From Bremerella sp. P1 (GTDB taxonomy: Bacteria > Planctomycetota > Planctomycetia > Pirellulales > Pirellulaceae): a stretch of 64,000 nt of DNA. Under the pieces are notes generated by a model that was not told the origin of the DNA, searched no databases, and saw nothing but the letters and a program-made list of their open reading frames with translations. The translations under genes were made by a program, and so were the position numbers. Below are positions 52,814 through 63,100 of this stretch, piece by piece (position 1 is the first letter of the stretch; each line of letters opens with the position of its first letter). Where the stretch lies: positions 2,914,001-2,978,000 of the forward strand of contig NZ_CP118164.1 in NCBI RefSeq assembly GCF_028748185.1, in the 5' to 3' direction.

Positions 52814-55552
52814 GTGAAAGCGCCCCGCCGACAAACCAGGTTTCTCCTTCGCTTGCTGGTCGTGTTGCTACTTTGCATCACGGGCCTTCCTTGCTGCGCG
52901 CTGGCGGCGGTAATCGAAGACTTCGAATCGGCGACAACAAGCTGGACACCGTTAGAGGGCGACGCCCCGGCAAGTCGGCTCGATCATAAACGGATTGCCG
53001 GCAACTCGCACTTAGGGGCCAGCAGCGAATTGATTGCCCTGCGGTTCTCGCAGGGGTCGTACGCTTACTATGGTCATGCGATCAATCCGGCGCGTGTCGT
53101 CCCCGATCTTTCGTTCTCGGTCTGGATCAAATCGAATCGACCAGGAATCCAGTTCGCCGTCCAGGTTGTTTTTCCCCGTAGTCGCGATCCCCGCACCGGA
53201 CAACCGATCACGACGCGCATTCTCGGTGACCGTTCGGGCGAGCCGGACCAGTGGAATCAGATTGGTATTCGCAACATCGACCAGCAAGTCAGTGACCAGG
53301 TCACGGCGTTGCGTAGCGAACACGGTGCCCAGTTCGATCCGCGTGAAGCATATGTCGATATGGTCTTGCTGAACGTCTACACAGGACCAGGACTCATGCG
53401 CGTGCAGATCGATGACCTGGAAGGGGAAGGTCTGCTGAACGTTCAGAACGTCAATACGGTAACCCAAAGGGTGACCAACCCCAGCGGACTTCGCGGCATG
53501 GGAAGCTTGCCTGGTACCACCGGCGCGAATGTGCAACTCGCGCCGCCCCGCAGCGAATCGGCCTCCAATGGTCAGGTCATCGAGTTAAACGATCATGCCG
53601 CAGTCCCTCGGATTATCGACTACAACGGCGAGCCGTTGTCGCTTTTGCGAGGCCTTGGCTTCAACGCGATCCGAACGAGCCGCGCCCCTTCGCCACAACT
53701 ACAGCGAGAACTGTTGCGTTACAACATGTGGAGCGTCAGTTCGCCGCCCGAGACACGAAGCCCGACCGATCAGTCTGCGGTTCTAGCTTGGGAACTGCCG
53801 ATCACCTCAGGCGAAGATGCCTTCTCCGACTTTGCAATTCGAGCTGCCGACTTGCGACTTCTTGATGGTCAGAAGCCACGTCCTGTGGTAGCTATCGCAC
53901 CCAATCGCGTGCACGACTACAGCCAGCACAGCGAGATCATCGCGACCCGCCGTCCTCCGTTGGGAACATCGCAGTCGCTGGCAGACTACGCCAAGTGGAC
54001 TCAGTCCTGGGGGCTGTTCGCCTCGCCTAGCGCGACTCGGTGGGCGGTGATCCCAACGCAGTTCAGTCCCGCCACGCAGCGGCAAGTCTCGTACCTTGCC
54101 CAGGAGTCGCGTGTGCCGATGGGCTTCCAGCCGTATCAGTTGGAAAAAGCCGTGTTTCTCGCGATTGCCAACGGCGTGCGAGGAGTCGTGTTTGAAAGCA
54201 ACTCGCCGCTTAATGAAGATCATCCGGTCGACTTCGCCCGGAGAACTGCGCTCGACATCATCAACCGTCGCATCGAATTGATTTACCCATGGATCGCCCA
54301 AGGTAGTCCGCGCAGCGGAGCGATATGCAGTGATCCGAACGTGCATGTTTCGATGTTGGCCACTGATACGGCCATTTTGTTGATCGCCGTGCGAACTGGA
54401 CCGGAAGATCAGTTTGTGGTCGATCCCCTGCCCGATCGCGCCGTAAACGTCCGTGTGCGAGGCGTGCCCATGGCATCCGAAGCGTACCGCATTGGCGATA
54501 GCGGCATCCACACGGTGAACCATAGCCGAGGATTGGGCGACATGCAGATTCAGCTGGACGCCAGCGAACATGTCTCGCTTATCTTCTTAACACAAGACCC
54601 ACGTGTTATTCGTGAGATGCGCCGTCGCAGCGATGAGCATCGTACCGAGATTGTTCGATTGCGAATGGAAGCGGTGAACCACGAGTTCGAATTGGCACGA
54701 AGTGTTCAAGCAACGCTCGAGTCTCCTTCCGAGTCGCCAGCGATCCGCCGAAACATTGACTCGGCATGGGCCGATATCCGCCAGGCCCGCACACTATATG
54801 AAGAGTACAACTTGCAAACCGCCTATCGCTATGTAACGCAGGCCGAACGAAAAGTAGCGGCCGTTCAGCGTCAGCAGTGGGCCCAGTGGGCATCGCAGTA
54901 TAAGTTTCCGCTTACCAATCCCACGTTGATCTCGCACGATCTGGTGCCGTTTGCTTCGCGGTTGCAAGGCAACCTGAATTATCTTCGCCCGGGACCGAAC
55001 ACACTGCCTGCCGGCGATATGGAAGATCTGACCTTTCTGCTCTCCAGCGGATGGATTCAAGTTCGCTCGCCTCAGCCTGGGTTCGAGTCGGCGGTTGAAC
55101 TGTCGCCCGGGCAAGCTCACGGCGGAAACTATTCGCTTTCCCTTCGCGTCTCTCCGGATCAACAAGGGCTCTATGCTCGACCAGAGCAAGCACCGATCGC
55201 GGTTCGCAGCGCGACGCTGCAAGTTCCGCCTGACCGACTGGTGCTCATTCGCGGATGGATCCGCATTCCGCAGCCGTTGTCATCCGAGACCGGTGGTGTG
55301 CTTATCCACGATACGCTCGGCGGTCGAGAACTGGGTATCCATATGACCGAAGCGTCCGAGTGGACGGAATTCAGCTTGATGCGGGCCACCGGCGATTCTG
55401 AGACATTCAATCTGACGGTGGAGTTGGCGGATATCGGCCAAGTCTTCTTAGATGACATTACCGTCTCGATCTACGAGGCGACGCGCGGACCGGAGATCGC
55501 CCCAGGCTTCGATGCCGCAGCGGGTGATCGCTTCGAAACCTACCAACCGTAG
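52814..55552 (+). CDS. Large exported protein with C-terminal carbohydrate-binding-like domain
   Basis: A 912-residue protein from a GTG at 52814 with a signal peptide (RFLLRLLVVLLLCITGLPCC, cleavage after LAA). The first part (about 34-200) is strand-rich and jelly-roll-like (IEDFESATTSW, LSFSVWIKSNRPGIQFAVQV, MRVQIDDLEGEGLL). A central region of about 400 residues could be barrel-like; a helical stretch follows at 600-690. The C-terminus (about 730-900) again looks like a carbohydrate-binding module: GDMEDLTFLLSSGWIQV, GGNYSLSLRVSP, LVLIRGWIRIP and VFLDDITVSIYE. Probably acts on or binds a surface or environmental glycan; this is inferred. Confidence 0.7.
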   Translation: MKAPRRQTRFLLRLLVVLLLCITGLPCCALAAVIEDFESATTSWTPLEGDAPASRLDHKRIAGNSHLGASSELIALRFSQGSYAYYGHAINPARVVPDLSFSVWIKSNRPGIQFAVQVVFPRSRDPRTGQPITTRILGDRSGEPDQWNQIGIRNIDQQVSDQVTALRSEHGAQFDPREAYVDMVLLNVYTGPGLMRVQIDDLEGEGLLNVQNVNTVTQRVTNPSGLRGMGSLPGTTGANVQLAPPRSESASNGQVIELNDHAAVPRIIDYNGEPLSLLRGLGFNAIRTSRAPSPQLQRELLRYNMWSVSSPPETRSPTDQSAVLAWELPITSGEDAFSDFAIRAADLRLLDGQKPRPVVAIAPNRVHDYSQHSEIIATRRPPLGTSQSLADYAKWTQSWGLFASPSATRWAVIPTQFSPATQRQVSYLAQESRVPMGFQPYQLEKAVFLAIANGVRGVVFESNSPLNEDHPVDFARRTALDIINRRIELIYPWIAQGSPRSGAICSDPNVHVSMLATDTAILLIAVRTGPEDQFVVDPLPDRAVNVRVRGVPMASEAYRIGDSGIHTVNHSRGLGDMQIQLDASEHVSLIFLTQDPRVIREMRRRSDEHRTEIVRLRMEAVNHEFELARSVQATLESPSESPAIRRNIDSAWADIRQARTLYEEYNLQTAYRYVTQAERKVAAVQRQQWAQWASQYKFPLTNPTLISHDLVPFASRLQGNLNYLRPGPNTLPAGDMEDLTFLLSSGWIQVRSPQPGFESAVELSPGQAHGGNYSLSLRVSPDQQGLYARPEQAPIAVRSATLQVPPDRLVLIRGWIRIPQPLSSETGGVLIHDTLGGRELGIHMTEASEWTEFSLMRATGDSETFNLTVELADIGQVFLDDITVSIYEATRGPEIAPGFDAAAGDRFETYQP

Positions 55553-55639
55553 GACAACCATTTCGCGAAAATCGTCTCTCTGGTTGCGATCGCTGTTGTC
55601 GATTCGCTACGATCAAGGTGTTCTGTTCTTCCCACCGCC

Positions 55640-56245
55640 TTGAGTGAATCTGTGACCGTGCTGGCCTACTTTGGTGACTTGCCAATCCCTTCGCCCCTGC
55701 TGGGCGGATTGATTCTTGGACTGATCATTGTGGGGATCGTGGTTTATCTCTATATCCTGCCGAAGAAAAATGAACCGCCTGAGGTTAACCCGGTGGAAAT
55801 CGGCATCGATCCGATGGTGGCCTCGGGGCCCAATTCGTTGATGGGGCCGGAAGTGCGGGTCTACAACGTGCCGGTCAGGATTGTGGCAATCGTCGTGGCC
55901 GCGGCCGGGCGAGGTCACGATCAGCTAAGCGAAGAGACCTTGCGGACGTTGATGGAGAACTTTCTTCCCCAGATGATGGCCGTGATCCGAGCGCATCGCC
56001 CCGATGTGTATCGCTGGCCCGGACAAATGAGCACACGAGGATTCGGCCAACGCTTTTTTGCTCAAGCCAACTTGCCAGGAGAACATGGCGAAGGGAGCCC
56101 TTGGACAGCCGTGGCTGGACGGTTCGATCACCAAGGCAGTGGATATCTCATTGGCTTGGTGTGTTGTGCCGATGAAGACAATCCCTTGGGGCAAATATTG
56201 GTGGAACAGAAGCAGCAGTGGACCGACATTGTACGGATCTCGTAA
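55640..56245 (+). CDS. Single-span membrane protein of unknown function
   Basis: A 201-residue protein from a TTG at 55640; a GTG four codons later at 55652 is also possible. A hydrophobic helix lies at about 19-41, then a soluble domain with MGPEVRVYNVPVRIVAIVVAAAGRG and the C-terminal VAGRFDHQGSGYLIGLVCCADEDN. It starts 87 bases after the large exported protein gene and may be part of the same unit. No family is recognised. Confidence 0.6.
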   Translation: MSESVTVLAYFGDLPIPSPLLGGLILGLIIVGIVVYLYILPKKNEPPEVNPVEIGIDPMVASGPNSLMGPEVRVYNVPVRIVAIVVAAAGRGHDQLSEETLRTLMENFLPQMMAVIRAHRPDVYRWPGQMSTRGFGQRFFAQANLPGEHGEGSPWTAVAGRFDHQGSGYLIGLVCCADEDNPLGQILVEQKQQWTDIVRIS

Positions 56246-56376
56246 CGGCGTTGCGGTCGTTGCTTCCTTTGCCTGCTCCTTTCCGTCTGTCATATTAACG
56301 GATGGAATGGTGAAGGTTTCGTTCTTCCCGTCCCAGCTAGGATCAGCTTCGTAGTAAGGATCGCAAGAGGTGCACC

Positions 56377-57768
56377 ATGAAACGTTCCCCGAAGCAACTC
56401 GCAGAAGACGTTCAAGCCATTTGGCAGGCAGGGGTGGATGCGGTCAAGAGCGATGATCTTGTTTACGACGCCGTCGAAGTCGTCGAGGATACGCTCTTCG
56501 TCGGGGAATCGGAGTTCAATCTTTCCGCCATCAAACGAATCTTTGTGATCGGCGCGGGCAAAGCCGGTGCTGGAATGGCGATCGGTCTGCAGAAAGCACT
56601 CGGGGACAAAGTGCTCCGGGAAAAGCATGTCCAAGGCATCGTCAGCGTACCGGCCGATTGCGTGCAGGAACTTTCCTGTATTCAGCTGAAAGCAGGTAGG
56701 CCGGCAGGGCAGAATTCGCCCACGGTCGAAGGCGTCGAAATCTCGCGGCAGATCTTGCGTATGTGCGAGTCGATGACGGTGCACGATCTTTGTATCTGCT
56801 TGATCTCAGGGGGCGGTTCGGCCCTGCTTCCTTCACCTATCGATGGTATCAGTCTGAGTGAGAAGCAGGAGATCACCAAGTTTCTCAGCGGCAATGGCGC
56901 CAACATCGAGCAGCTGAATACTGTTCGTAAGCAGCTAAGTCGGATCAAAGGACATGGTTTGGCCATGAGTTGCAAGGCCGGCAACTTGGTCAGTTTGATC
57001 ATCTCGGACGTGCTCGGGGATCCTCTCGATGTCATTGCATCGGGACCGACCGTTCCCAACTCGACCACGGCAGCTGACGCGCTGGACGTCCTGAAGAAGT
57101 TTGGCGTTCCGCATATCGAGAAGTTTGCCAATATCGTTCGTGTCCTCGAAGAGAAAGCCAAGCGTCATCCTAGGAATGACTCGCGCACCTCGTGCAGCGT
57201 TTCTAACTGGATCATCGGTAACAACGCCGTGGCTGTGGATGCCGCCGGCATCGAAGCCGAGAAGCGGGGATACTCACACGTGATGCACTGCGCAACCGAC
57301 ATGGAAGGGGAAGCCGAGCAGGTTGGGCAGCACTTGATGCGCATGGCGATCAAGATGCAAAACGAAGCAGGCCCCGATTGCTTGATTACCGGGGGCGAGC
57401 CTGTTGTGAAGCTCGTTGACCCTTCCCAGCGAGGTCAGGGTGGGCGAAATCAACAGCTGGTGTTGGCCGCGATTGTGGAAGCCATCGAGCAGCAAGGGGA
57501 TGACGCGCTGAATGGTATCGCAATACTCAGCGGTGGGACCGATGGTGAAGATGGTCCAACCGATGCCGCGGGGGCCTGGATGGATGCGGAAGCAATTTCG
57601 GCTATGAACTTAAGCGGCCTGAAGCCAGAAGAATGTCTTGCGAAGAACGACGCGTATCATTTCTTCGCGCCTCTTAACCGATTGGTGATGACGGGTCCAA
57701 CCCACACCAACGTGTGCGATGTGCGCGTCGTCGTTGTCGATCGAGTGCAGCCTCAGCCTGAGAAGTAA
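56377..57768 (+). CDS. Glycerate 2-kinase, MOFRL/DUF4147 type
   Basis: A 463-residue protein of family length. It has FVIGAGKAGAGMAIGLQKALG near 50-75, ICLISGGGSALLPSP with the conserved glycines, QLNTVRKQLSRIKGHGLAMSC, SDVLGDPLDVIASGPTVPN, and the MOFRL domain GGRNQQLVLAAIVEA. Such enzymes phosphorylate glycerate at position 2 in glyoxylate and sugar-acid breakdown. It is 131 bases after the preceding gene and probably has its own promoter. Confidence 0.92.
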   Translation: MKRSPKQLAEDVQAIWQAGVDAVKSDDLVYDAVEVVEDTLFVGESEFNLSAIKRIFVIGAGKAGAGMAIGLQKALGDKVLREKHVQGIVSVPADCVQELSCIQLKAGRPAGQNSPTVEGVEISRQILRMCESMTVHDLCICLISGGGSALLPSPIDGISLSEKQEITKFLSGNGANIEQLNTVRKQLSRIKGHGLAMSCKAGNLVSLIISDVLGDPLDVIASGPTVPNSTTAADALDVLKKFGVPHIEKFANIVRVLEEKAKRHPRNDSRTSCSVSNWIIGNNAVAVDAAGIEAEKRGYSHVMHCATDMEGEAEQVGQHLMRMAIKMQNEAGPDCLITGGEPVVKLVDPSQRGQGGRNQQLVLAAIVEAIEQQGDDALNGIAILSGGTDGEDGPTDAAGAWMDAEAISAMNLSGLKPEECLAKNDAYHFFAPLNRLVMTGPTHTNVCDVRVVVVDRVQPQPEK

Positions 57769-57801
57769 TCGCTGGGTAAACGATCCGATCGCGCAAGCAA
57801 A

Positions 57802-57829
57802 AAGCGGCCTTCGCATGGGAAGACCGCTT
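57802..57829. terminator. Hairpin between convergent genes
   Basis: AAGCGG (57802-57807) and CCGCTT (57824-57829) enclose a second short stem CTTC/GAAG, between the glycerate kinase and cyclophilin genes. A-run before it gives Ts on the minus strand. Confidence 0.7.
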
Positions 57830-57857
57830 CGTCGCTTGTCGTCTAACGTCAGTGGGA

Positions 57858-58289
57858 CTAGCCTTCGCTGACGGTGACCTTTTCCATCTTGTCGCCTTGT
57901 TCGATCGAATCGACGACATCCTGACCTTCAAGCACTTTGCCAAAAACGGCATGCTTGCCGTCGAGCCATGGGGTTTCGACGTGCGTAATGAAGAATTGCG
58001 AACCGTTGGTGTTCGGACCAGCGTTGGCCATCGACAGGATACCAGGACCGTCGTGCTTCAGGTCGGGATGAAATTCATCCTCGAACTTGTAACCAGGACC
58101 GCCGGTGCCGGTGCCTTGAGGGCAGCCCGTTTGGACCATGAAGTCCGGGATGACGCGGTGAAACTTCAAGCCATCGTAGAAGCCGTCGCTGGCCAGCTTC
58201 TCGAAGTTACCGACCGTCTTGGGGACCTTGTCGTCGAACAGTTCCAGCTTGATGGTGCCCTTATTGGTTTCGATGGTGGCAACTTTCAT
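57858..58289 (-). CDS. Peptidyl-prolyl cis-trans isomerase, cyclophilin type
   Basis: A 143-residue single-domain cyclophilin. Core motifs are [40 protein letters not shown] with the catalytic Arg, [31 protein letters not shown] and the C-terminal [15 protein letters not shown]. There is no signal peptide, so it is probably cytoplasmic. It catalyses proline isomerisation in folding proteins. Confidence 0.96.
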   Translation of the reverse strand: MKVATIETNKGTIKLELFDDKVPKTVGNFEKLASDGFYDGLKFHRVIPDFMVQTGCPQGTGTGGPGYKFEDEFHPDLKHDGPGILSMANAGPNTNGSQFFITHVETPWLDGKHAVFGKVLEGQDVVDSIEQGDKMEKVTVSEG

Positions 58290-58424
58290 CGGGGTTCCCT
58301 TTTTCGCTTTCGGGGTGAGTTGTGATGATTGTTGTTCATTATAGAAACATCATGCCGAACCGATAACCAGGGCCAGTTCGCGGGAGATTATGGGGTTTTG
58401 GCCTGGTGAACGTTCAAGAAACAA

Positions 58425-58454
58425 AAAACGCCGGATCATGCGATCCGGCGTTTT
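58425..58454 (-). terminator. Intrinsic terminator of the DUF1598-like gene
   Basis: AAAACGCCGGATC (58425-58437) and GATCCGGCGTTTT (58442-58454) form a perfect 13-bp stem with a 4-base loop, 27 bases after the end of the minus-strand gene. Confidence 0.9.
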
Positions 58455-58480
58455 GGAATCTCGTTATCGGTCTGGGAAGA

Positions 58481-59869
58481 CTAGTCCCACCACCATTGTC
58501 CGGCGGCCAGGTTCTGGAGCGAGATACCCTTCTGGGTTTCTGCCAATTCGCCTTCTTCGTCCTTCTGAACGTTGTCTGGGGTGAGGGCTCGCTTGGCGTT
58601 GATTTCAACACCACCGCCGATCGGAGTCAGCAGGCGATTACCCTTCCAGATGGCGTTCACAGCCGTTTCGACGGTCTCGGGAGCGGACATCGTTTCGACC
58701 GGATAGGCATCTTCGTCGGCGAACACGCCCAGGTCGAAGCCACTCTGGTTGTAGTAGTCTTGTTCTTGAATGTAGGCCGCGGCAATCAGCATGTCGATCA
58801 GGTCACGAAGCTGACCATAAACAGCTTCTCGTTCAGCCAGTTCGCCATACTTCTTGGTGAAGGTGGTGGTGAACATGAAACTGGCACGATCGACGGCGTT
58901 GGTCTGTTGACGACCGCCTTGCATGGTGACCATTTCACTGGCACCGATCAGCTTCACGCCTTCACCCTGTAGTTCCATGGCCAGGCCATCTTCCGAAACC
59001 TTGACGCAGTCGTAGTTCGGGACGAAGTACCAACGCTGCATTGCGTTGGAAGCGATGGAGCCAGGACGCGCTTTTTCGACATAGCTAGGAATATTGACTG
59101 GTGGTTGTTCCAGACCGATACCGATCAGCTTCATGCGGTAGTCGGCTTCGACCATCACGCGAGCGAAGTGGGTGTTCGGCGAGATGCCGCGAACCGAAAC
59201 GATCTGATTGCCCAGAGCGTTCTTCATCGCGGTGACAATGCTGCGAGTATCGCCGGGGCGAACACTGGTTTGTGGAATCGAGGCAATCACCTGGCTCAGG
59301 TTTTTGAGGCCTTCCTGAGTCGGATCGATCGAGACACCCACGTTGTTCGGGCCGTCGCTGAAAGGACCAAACGCACGCAGAGCAACAATCAGGTCATCCA
59401 GTTGCAGAGTTGCCTTGCCGCTGTAGGTGCCAACGTTGACTCCGTTGAGATCCTGAACATAGCCTTCCGCGGTACCGGCGATGACAATGTCTTTCGTCTC
59501 GGGGTAATAGAAGACGTACTTGATTTCATTCAGTCCGGCCAGGTTCTTCATGTCGTCTGGAATACCGCCACCTTTGGCGGCGGCTTCCGCGACCGCCTTT
59601 TCGAGGCGATTGAGCGAAACCTTGCGGAGCTTGCTGGGGCGATTCAGCTCAGGCGGAAGCACCGATGCCGCCTGGCGAACCCGTTGCTTCATCAGCATCC
59701 CGGTCGGATCGCTGGCCCGACGCATCTTCAGCACACCCTGAGCATCGACATAGATACCAGCCGCGATGGGGTTGGCATCATCATCGTTTTGTGCGTAGGC
59801 AGTGCCACTGCTTAACAACAAAAGGGCGACCGAGAGCAACGACAAAAGCTTCGTTAGTCGCAAGTCCAT
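58481..59869 (-). CDS. Exported DUF1598-like protein
   Basis: A 462-residue protein from the ATG at 59869 with a signal peptide (LTKLLSLLSVALLLLSSGTA, cleavage after YAQN); a frame to 59989 adds a non-signal stretch. The mature part is strand- and helix-mixed with GIYVDAQGVLKMRRASDP, IPDDMKNLAGLNEIKYVFYY and TQEGLKNLSQVIASIPQTS, which I recognise as the pattern of planctomycete DUF1598-like secreted proteins. Function unknown. It ends QWWWD. Confidence 0.75.
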   Translation of the reverse strand: MDLRLTKLLSLLSVALLLLSSGTAYAQNDDDANPIAAGIYVDAQGVLKMRRASDPTGMLMKQRVRQAASVLPPELNRPSKLRKVSLNRLEKAVAEAAAKGGGIPDDMKNLAGLNEIKYVFYYPETKDIVIAGTAEGYVQDLNGVNVGTYSGKATLQLDDLIVALRAFGPFSDGPNNVGVSIDPTQEGLKNLSQVIASIPQTSVRPGDTRSIVTAMKNALGNQIVSVRGISPNTHFARVMVEADYRMKLIGIGLEQPPVNIPSYVEKARPGSIASNAMQRWYFVPNYDCVKVSEDGLAMELQGEGVKLIGASEMVTMQGGRQQTNAVDRASFMFTTTFTKKYGELAEREAVYGQLRDLIDMLIAAAYIQEQDYYNQSGFDLGVFADEDAYPVETMSAPETVETAVNAIWKGNRLLTPIGGGVEINAKRALTPDNVQKDEEGELAETQKGISLQNLAAGQWWWD

Positions 59870-60143
59870 AGCAGATCCCTGGATACAGTTGAGCTCGAGA
59901 AGGTGAAGGAATGGTGGACGTAGAGTCCTGGGATACCCTTGGTAATTATCGCATACCGAAGGCGTACTGTCCCTGAATCCCTTGAACAATAAGGCAAGGG
60001 TTACCAGTGATCTTAATTTGAGGGGATAGGAAAGGCAAGCAATTCGCGAAAAGAGGGTCGATTCGTTGGCTGTGTGGCCGATCGCTTCCCGAATAACCGG
60101 AACAATCGGTCTAAGTATTGGCCTTATAACTAGTTACAAATCG

Positions 60144-63100
60144 CTATGCCGAATTGCGGACCCCTCCAGAAGCAGGGCGTCTCAGGAGAAGCTCGAAGTT
60201 GCCTTCCCCGAGAAGTTCATCGACACGCGTCCGCATTTCCGGCGAAAGGTCGACCCCCTTTTGGCTTTTCAGGGCAACCTGACGACCGTCCTCGAGCACC
60301 AGCAGAAGCTTCAGTTCGCAGTTGCCGGGGTAACCACGCACGATTTCAACAAGCGTTTGGAGTTTCTCTTCACCATGGACTTGCTGGTCGATTCGAACCA
60401 TCACGCCGCGTGCATACCGCGTTTCTACTTCTTCGATGGGGATCAATTCGTTGACGATCAAGTTAGCTTCGTCGTCGCCACCTCGTCGATCGAGTCGCCC
60501 GGAGATGATGTAAACGCCGTCTGGCCTGAGGGACTCTCCGACCTTGGCATAGTCTTCCGGCCATAGGATACAGCGGATGCCGCCATCGACATCTTCCAGG
60601 TCGAAGTTGGCGTACTTGGTATGCGTGCTTCCAGCACGGGCCTTCCGCGTGTGGGCGAGCTTGATCGAAGCGACCATGCCGCCCATGGTGACTTCGGTCT
60701 TGTCTTTAACGCCGGCCAGATTCGCGGTACTGTGGCTGCAGCACATCTCGAACTTGCGTTTGTACTCGGCTAGGGGATGGCTCGACCAATAGAACCCAAG
60801 GCACTCTTTCTCGTAGCCGAGTGTTTCTTTGTCCGGCCAAGGTTGTACGTCGGGAAGCACCACCGCTTTCGCGTCTTCTGCAGGATCTTCGACGGCGGCG
60901 AAGAGGTTCTTCTGGCCTGCCTTCTTGTCGGCGATTGCCGAGGCACCCGACTGGATGGCCTTGTCCAATGCCGTAACATACTGAGCCCGATGCCCGCCGA
61001 GGCGATCGAACGCGCCAGCCTTGATCAAGGTTTCGATGGCACCTTTGCTGCACTGCGAGGGATCGACCCGTTCGCAGAAATCGAAGATGTCGGTGAAAGG
61101 CCCGTCCTTTTCGCGAGCCGCGACGATCGCTTCGGCCGCGCCACCACCGCAACCTTTGATCGCGCTCAAAGCGAAAACGATCTTGCCATCCTTCACCGTG
61201 AACTCTTCGTCCGAGTTGTTGACGTCTGGCGGAGCAACTTCGATGTTCATCCGCTCGGCGTCTTCCATGTGCTCGACCAGGGCATCCTTCGTCTTGAAGT
61301 TACGACCACTGATGTCACCGGAAAGAAGCGCGGCCATGAACTCGATCGGGTAGTGCGATTTGAGATAGGCCGTTTGATAGGCAACCAGCGCGTAGGCGGT
61401 CGAGTGGCTCTTATTGAAGCCGTACCCGGCGAACTTGACGATCATGTCCCAGAAGTCCTGGGCTTCTTGCTTGGTGAGGCCTTTCTCTTGAGCACCTTCC
61501 AGGAACTGTTCGCGGTTGGCCTGGATGATCGATTCTTTCTTTTTACTGATCGCCTTAATACATGTGTACGCTTTGGCCAGCGGAATACCGCCCAGGCGGT
61601 TCAGGATCCGCATCACCTGTTCCTGGTAGACCATCACACCGTTGGTCTCTTCCAGCACGTCTTTCAGCACTTGGTGCTTGTAGGCCGCTTCCTTCCGACC
61701 GTGCTTCACCTCGATATAGTCATCGACCATCCCGCCTTCGAGTGGACCAGGACGGTAGAGTGCATTCGTCGCGATAATATCGAGGAAGCTGTCCGGCTTC
61801 ATTCGCTTTAATAGATCGCGAATACCACCACTTTCCAGCTGGAACACACCCTTCGTTTCGCCGCGCCGCAAAAGGTCGAAGGTGTCCTTGTCGTCGAGCG
61901 GAAGCCGCAGGATATCGAGGTCTTCGCCACGAACCTTCTTGATCAGATCGATCGCGTTTCGCAGGATCGTCAAGTTGCGCAGACCAAGGAAGTCCATCTT
62001 CAGAAGACCGGCCGCTTCAACGTCATTCATCGACCACTGGGTGATGATGTCGTCCTTGCCGGAAACGCGGCAAAGGGGAACGTATTCCTCCAACGGCTCG
62101 TCGGCGATCACCACGGCGGCCGCGTGCGTACCGACGTTTCGTGCCAGCCCTTCGATCTTCATCGCCAGATCGAGCAGCTCTTTGATGTCGGGGTTTGCGT
62201 TGTAGGCGGACTGCATGTCCGCGCTTTGGGCGAGCGCATCCTTGAGCTTGATACCTAATTGATCAGGTACCATGCCGGTCACTTCATTGACCATATCCAG
62301 TGGCAGACCCATCGCACGGCCAACGTCCTTGATTGCTGCCCGGGCGGCAAGCGTACCGAACGTGCCAATCTGGGCAACATTCGCCTCGCCGTACTTGTCC
62401 TTCACATACTTGATGACCATTCCCCGACGTTCTTTATCGAAGTCGATATCGATATCAGGGGCTTCCAAACGGTTTTCATCCAGGAATCGTTCGAACAGCA
62501 AGTCGTACTTGATCGGACAGACGTGGCTCATGTACAGGGCATAGCACACAATCGCGCCCACACCGCTACCACGAGCCGTGGCCGGAATGTTTTGCTTGCG
62601 GGCCTCGACAACAAAGTCCCACACGATCAAGAAGTAGTTCGGAAAGCCGAGCCGGCTGATCACGCCCAGTTCGCGGTCTAGGCGAGTCATCACGACTTCG
62701 CTCAATTCTCCGCCGGGCGCCATTTCCTCGTTGCCTTCGTACCGTTCTTTGAGACCCTGAATGCAGAGCTCGCGGAGGTAATCGTCGGCCGTCTTGCCAT
62801 CGGGAATCTTGAACGATGGGAAGTGACGCTTGCCCAGTTCCAGGTCGATATCGACGGTGTCGGCGATTTCCTGGCTACGCGAACAGGCATCTTCCAGCCC
62901 AGGGAAGCTGGCGTACATGTCGTCCGGACTACGAAGATAGAACTGATCGTTCTCCATCTTCATCCGCGAGGCATCCGTGCGGAACTTGCCGGTGTTCACG
63001 CAGAGCAAGATGTCCTGGGCTTCTGCATCACTTTGATCGACATAGTGCGTGTCGCTGGTCGCGACGAGGGGAAGGCCGATCTTCTTGGCGATGTCGACCG

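Noticed and set aside
60777-61811. A 344-codon plus-strand open frame inside dnaE
   Set aside because: It lies opposite a strongly conserved dnaE region and has no ribosome site or recognisable domain.
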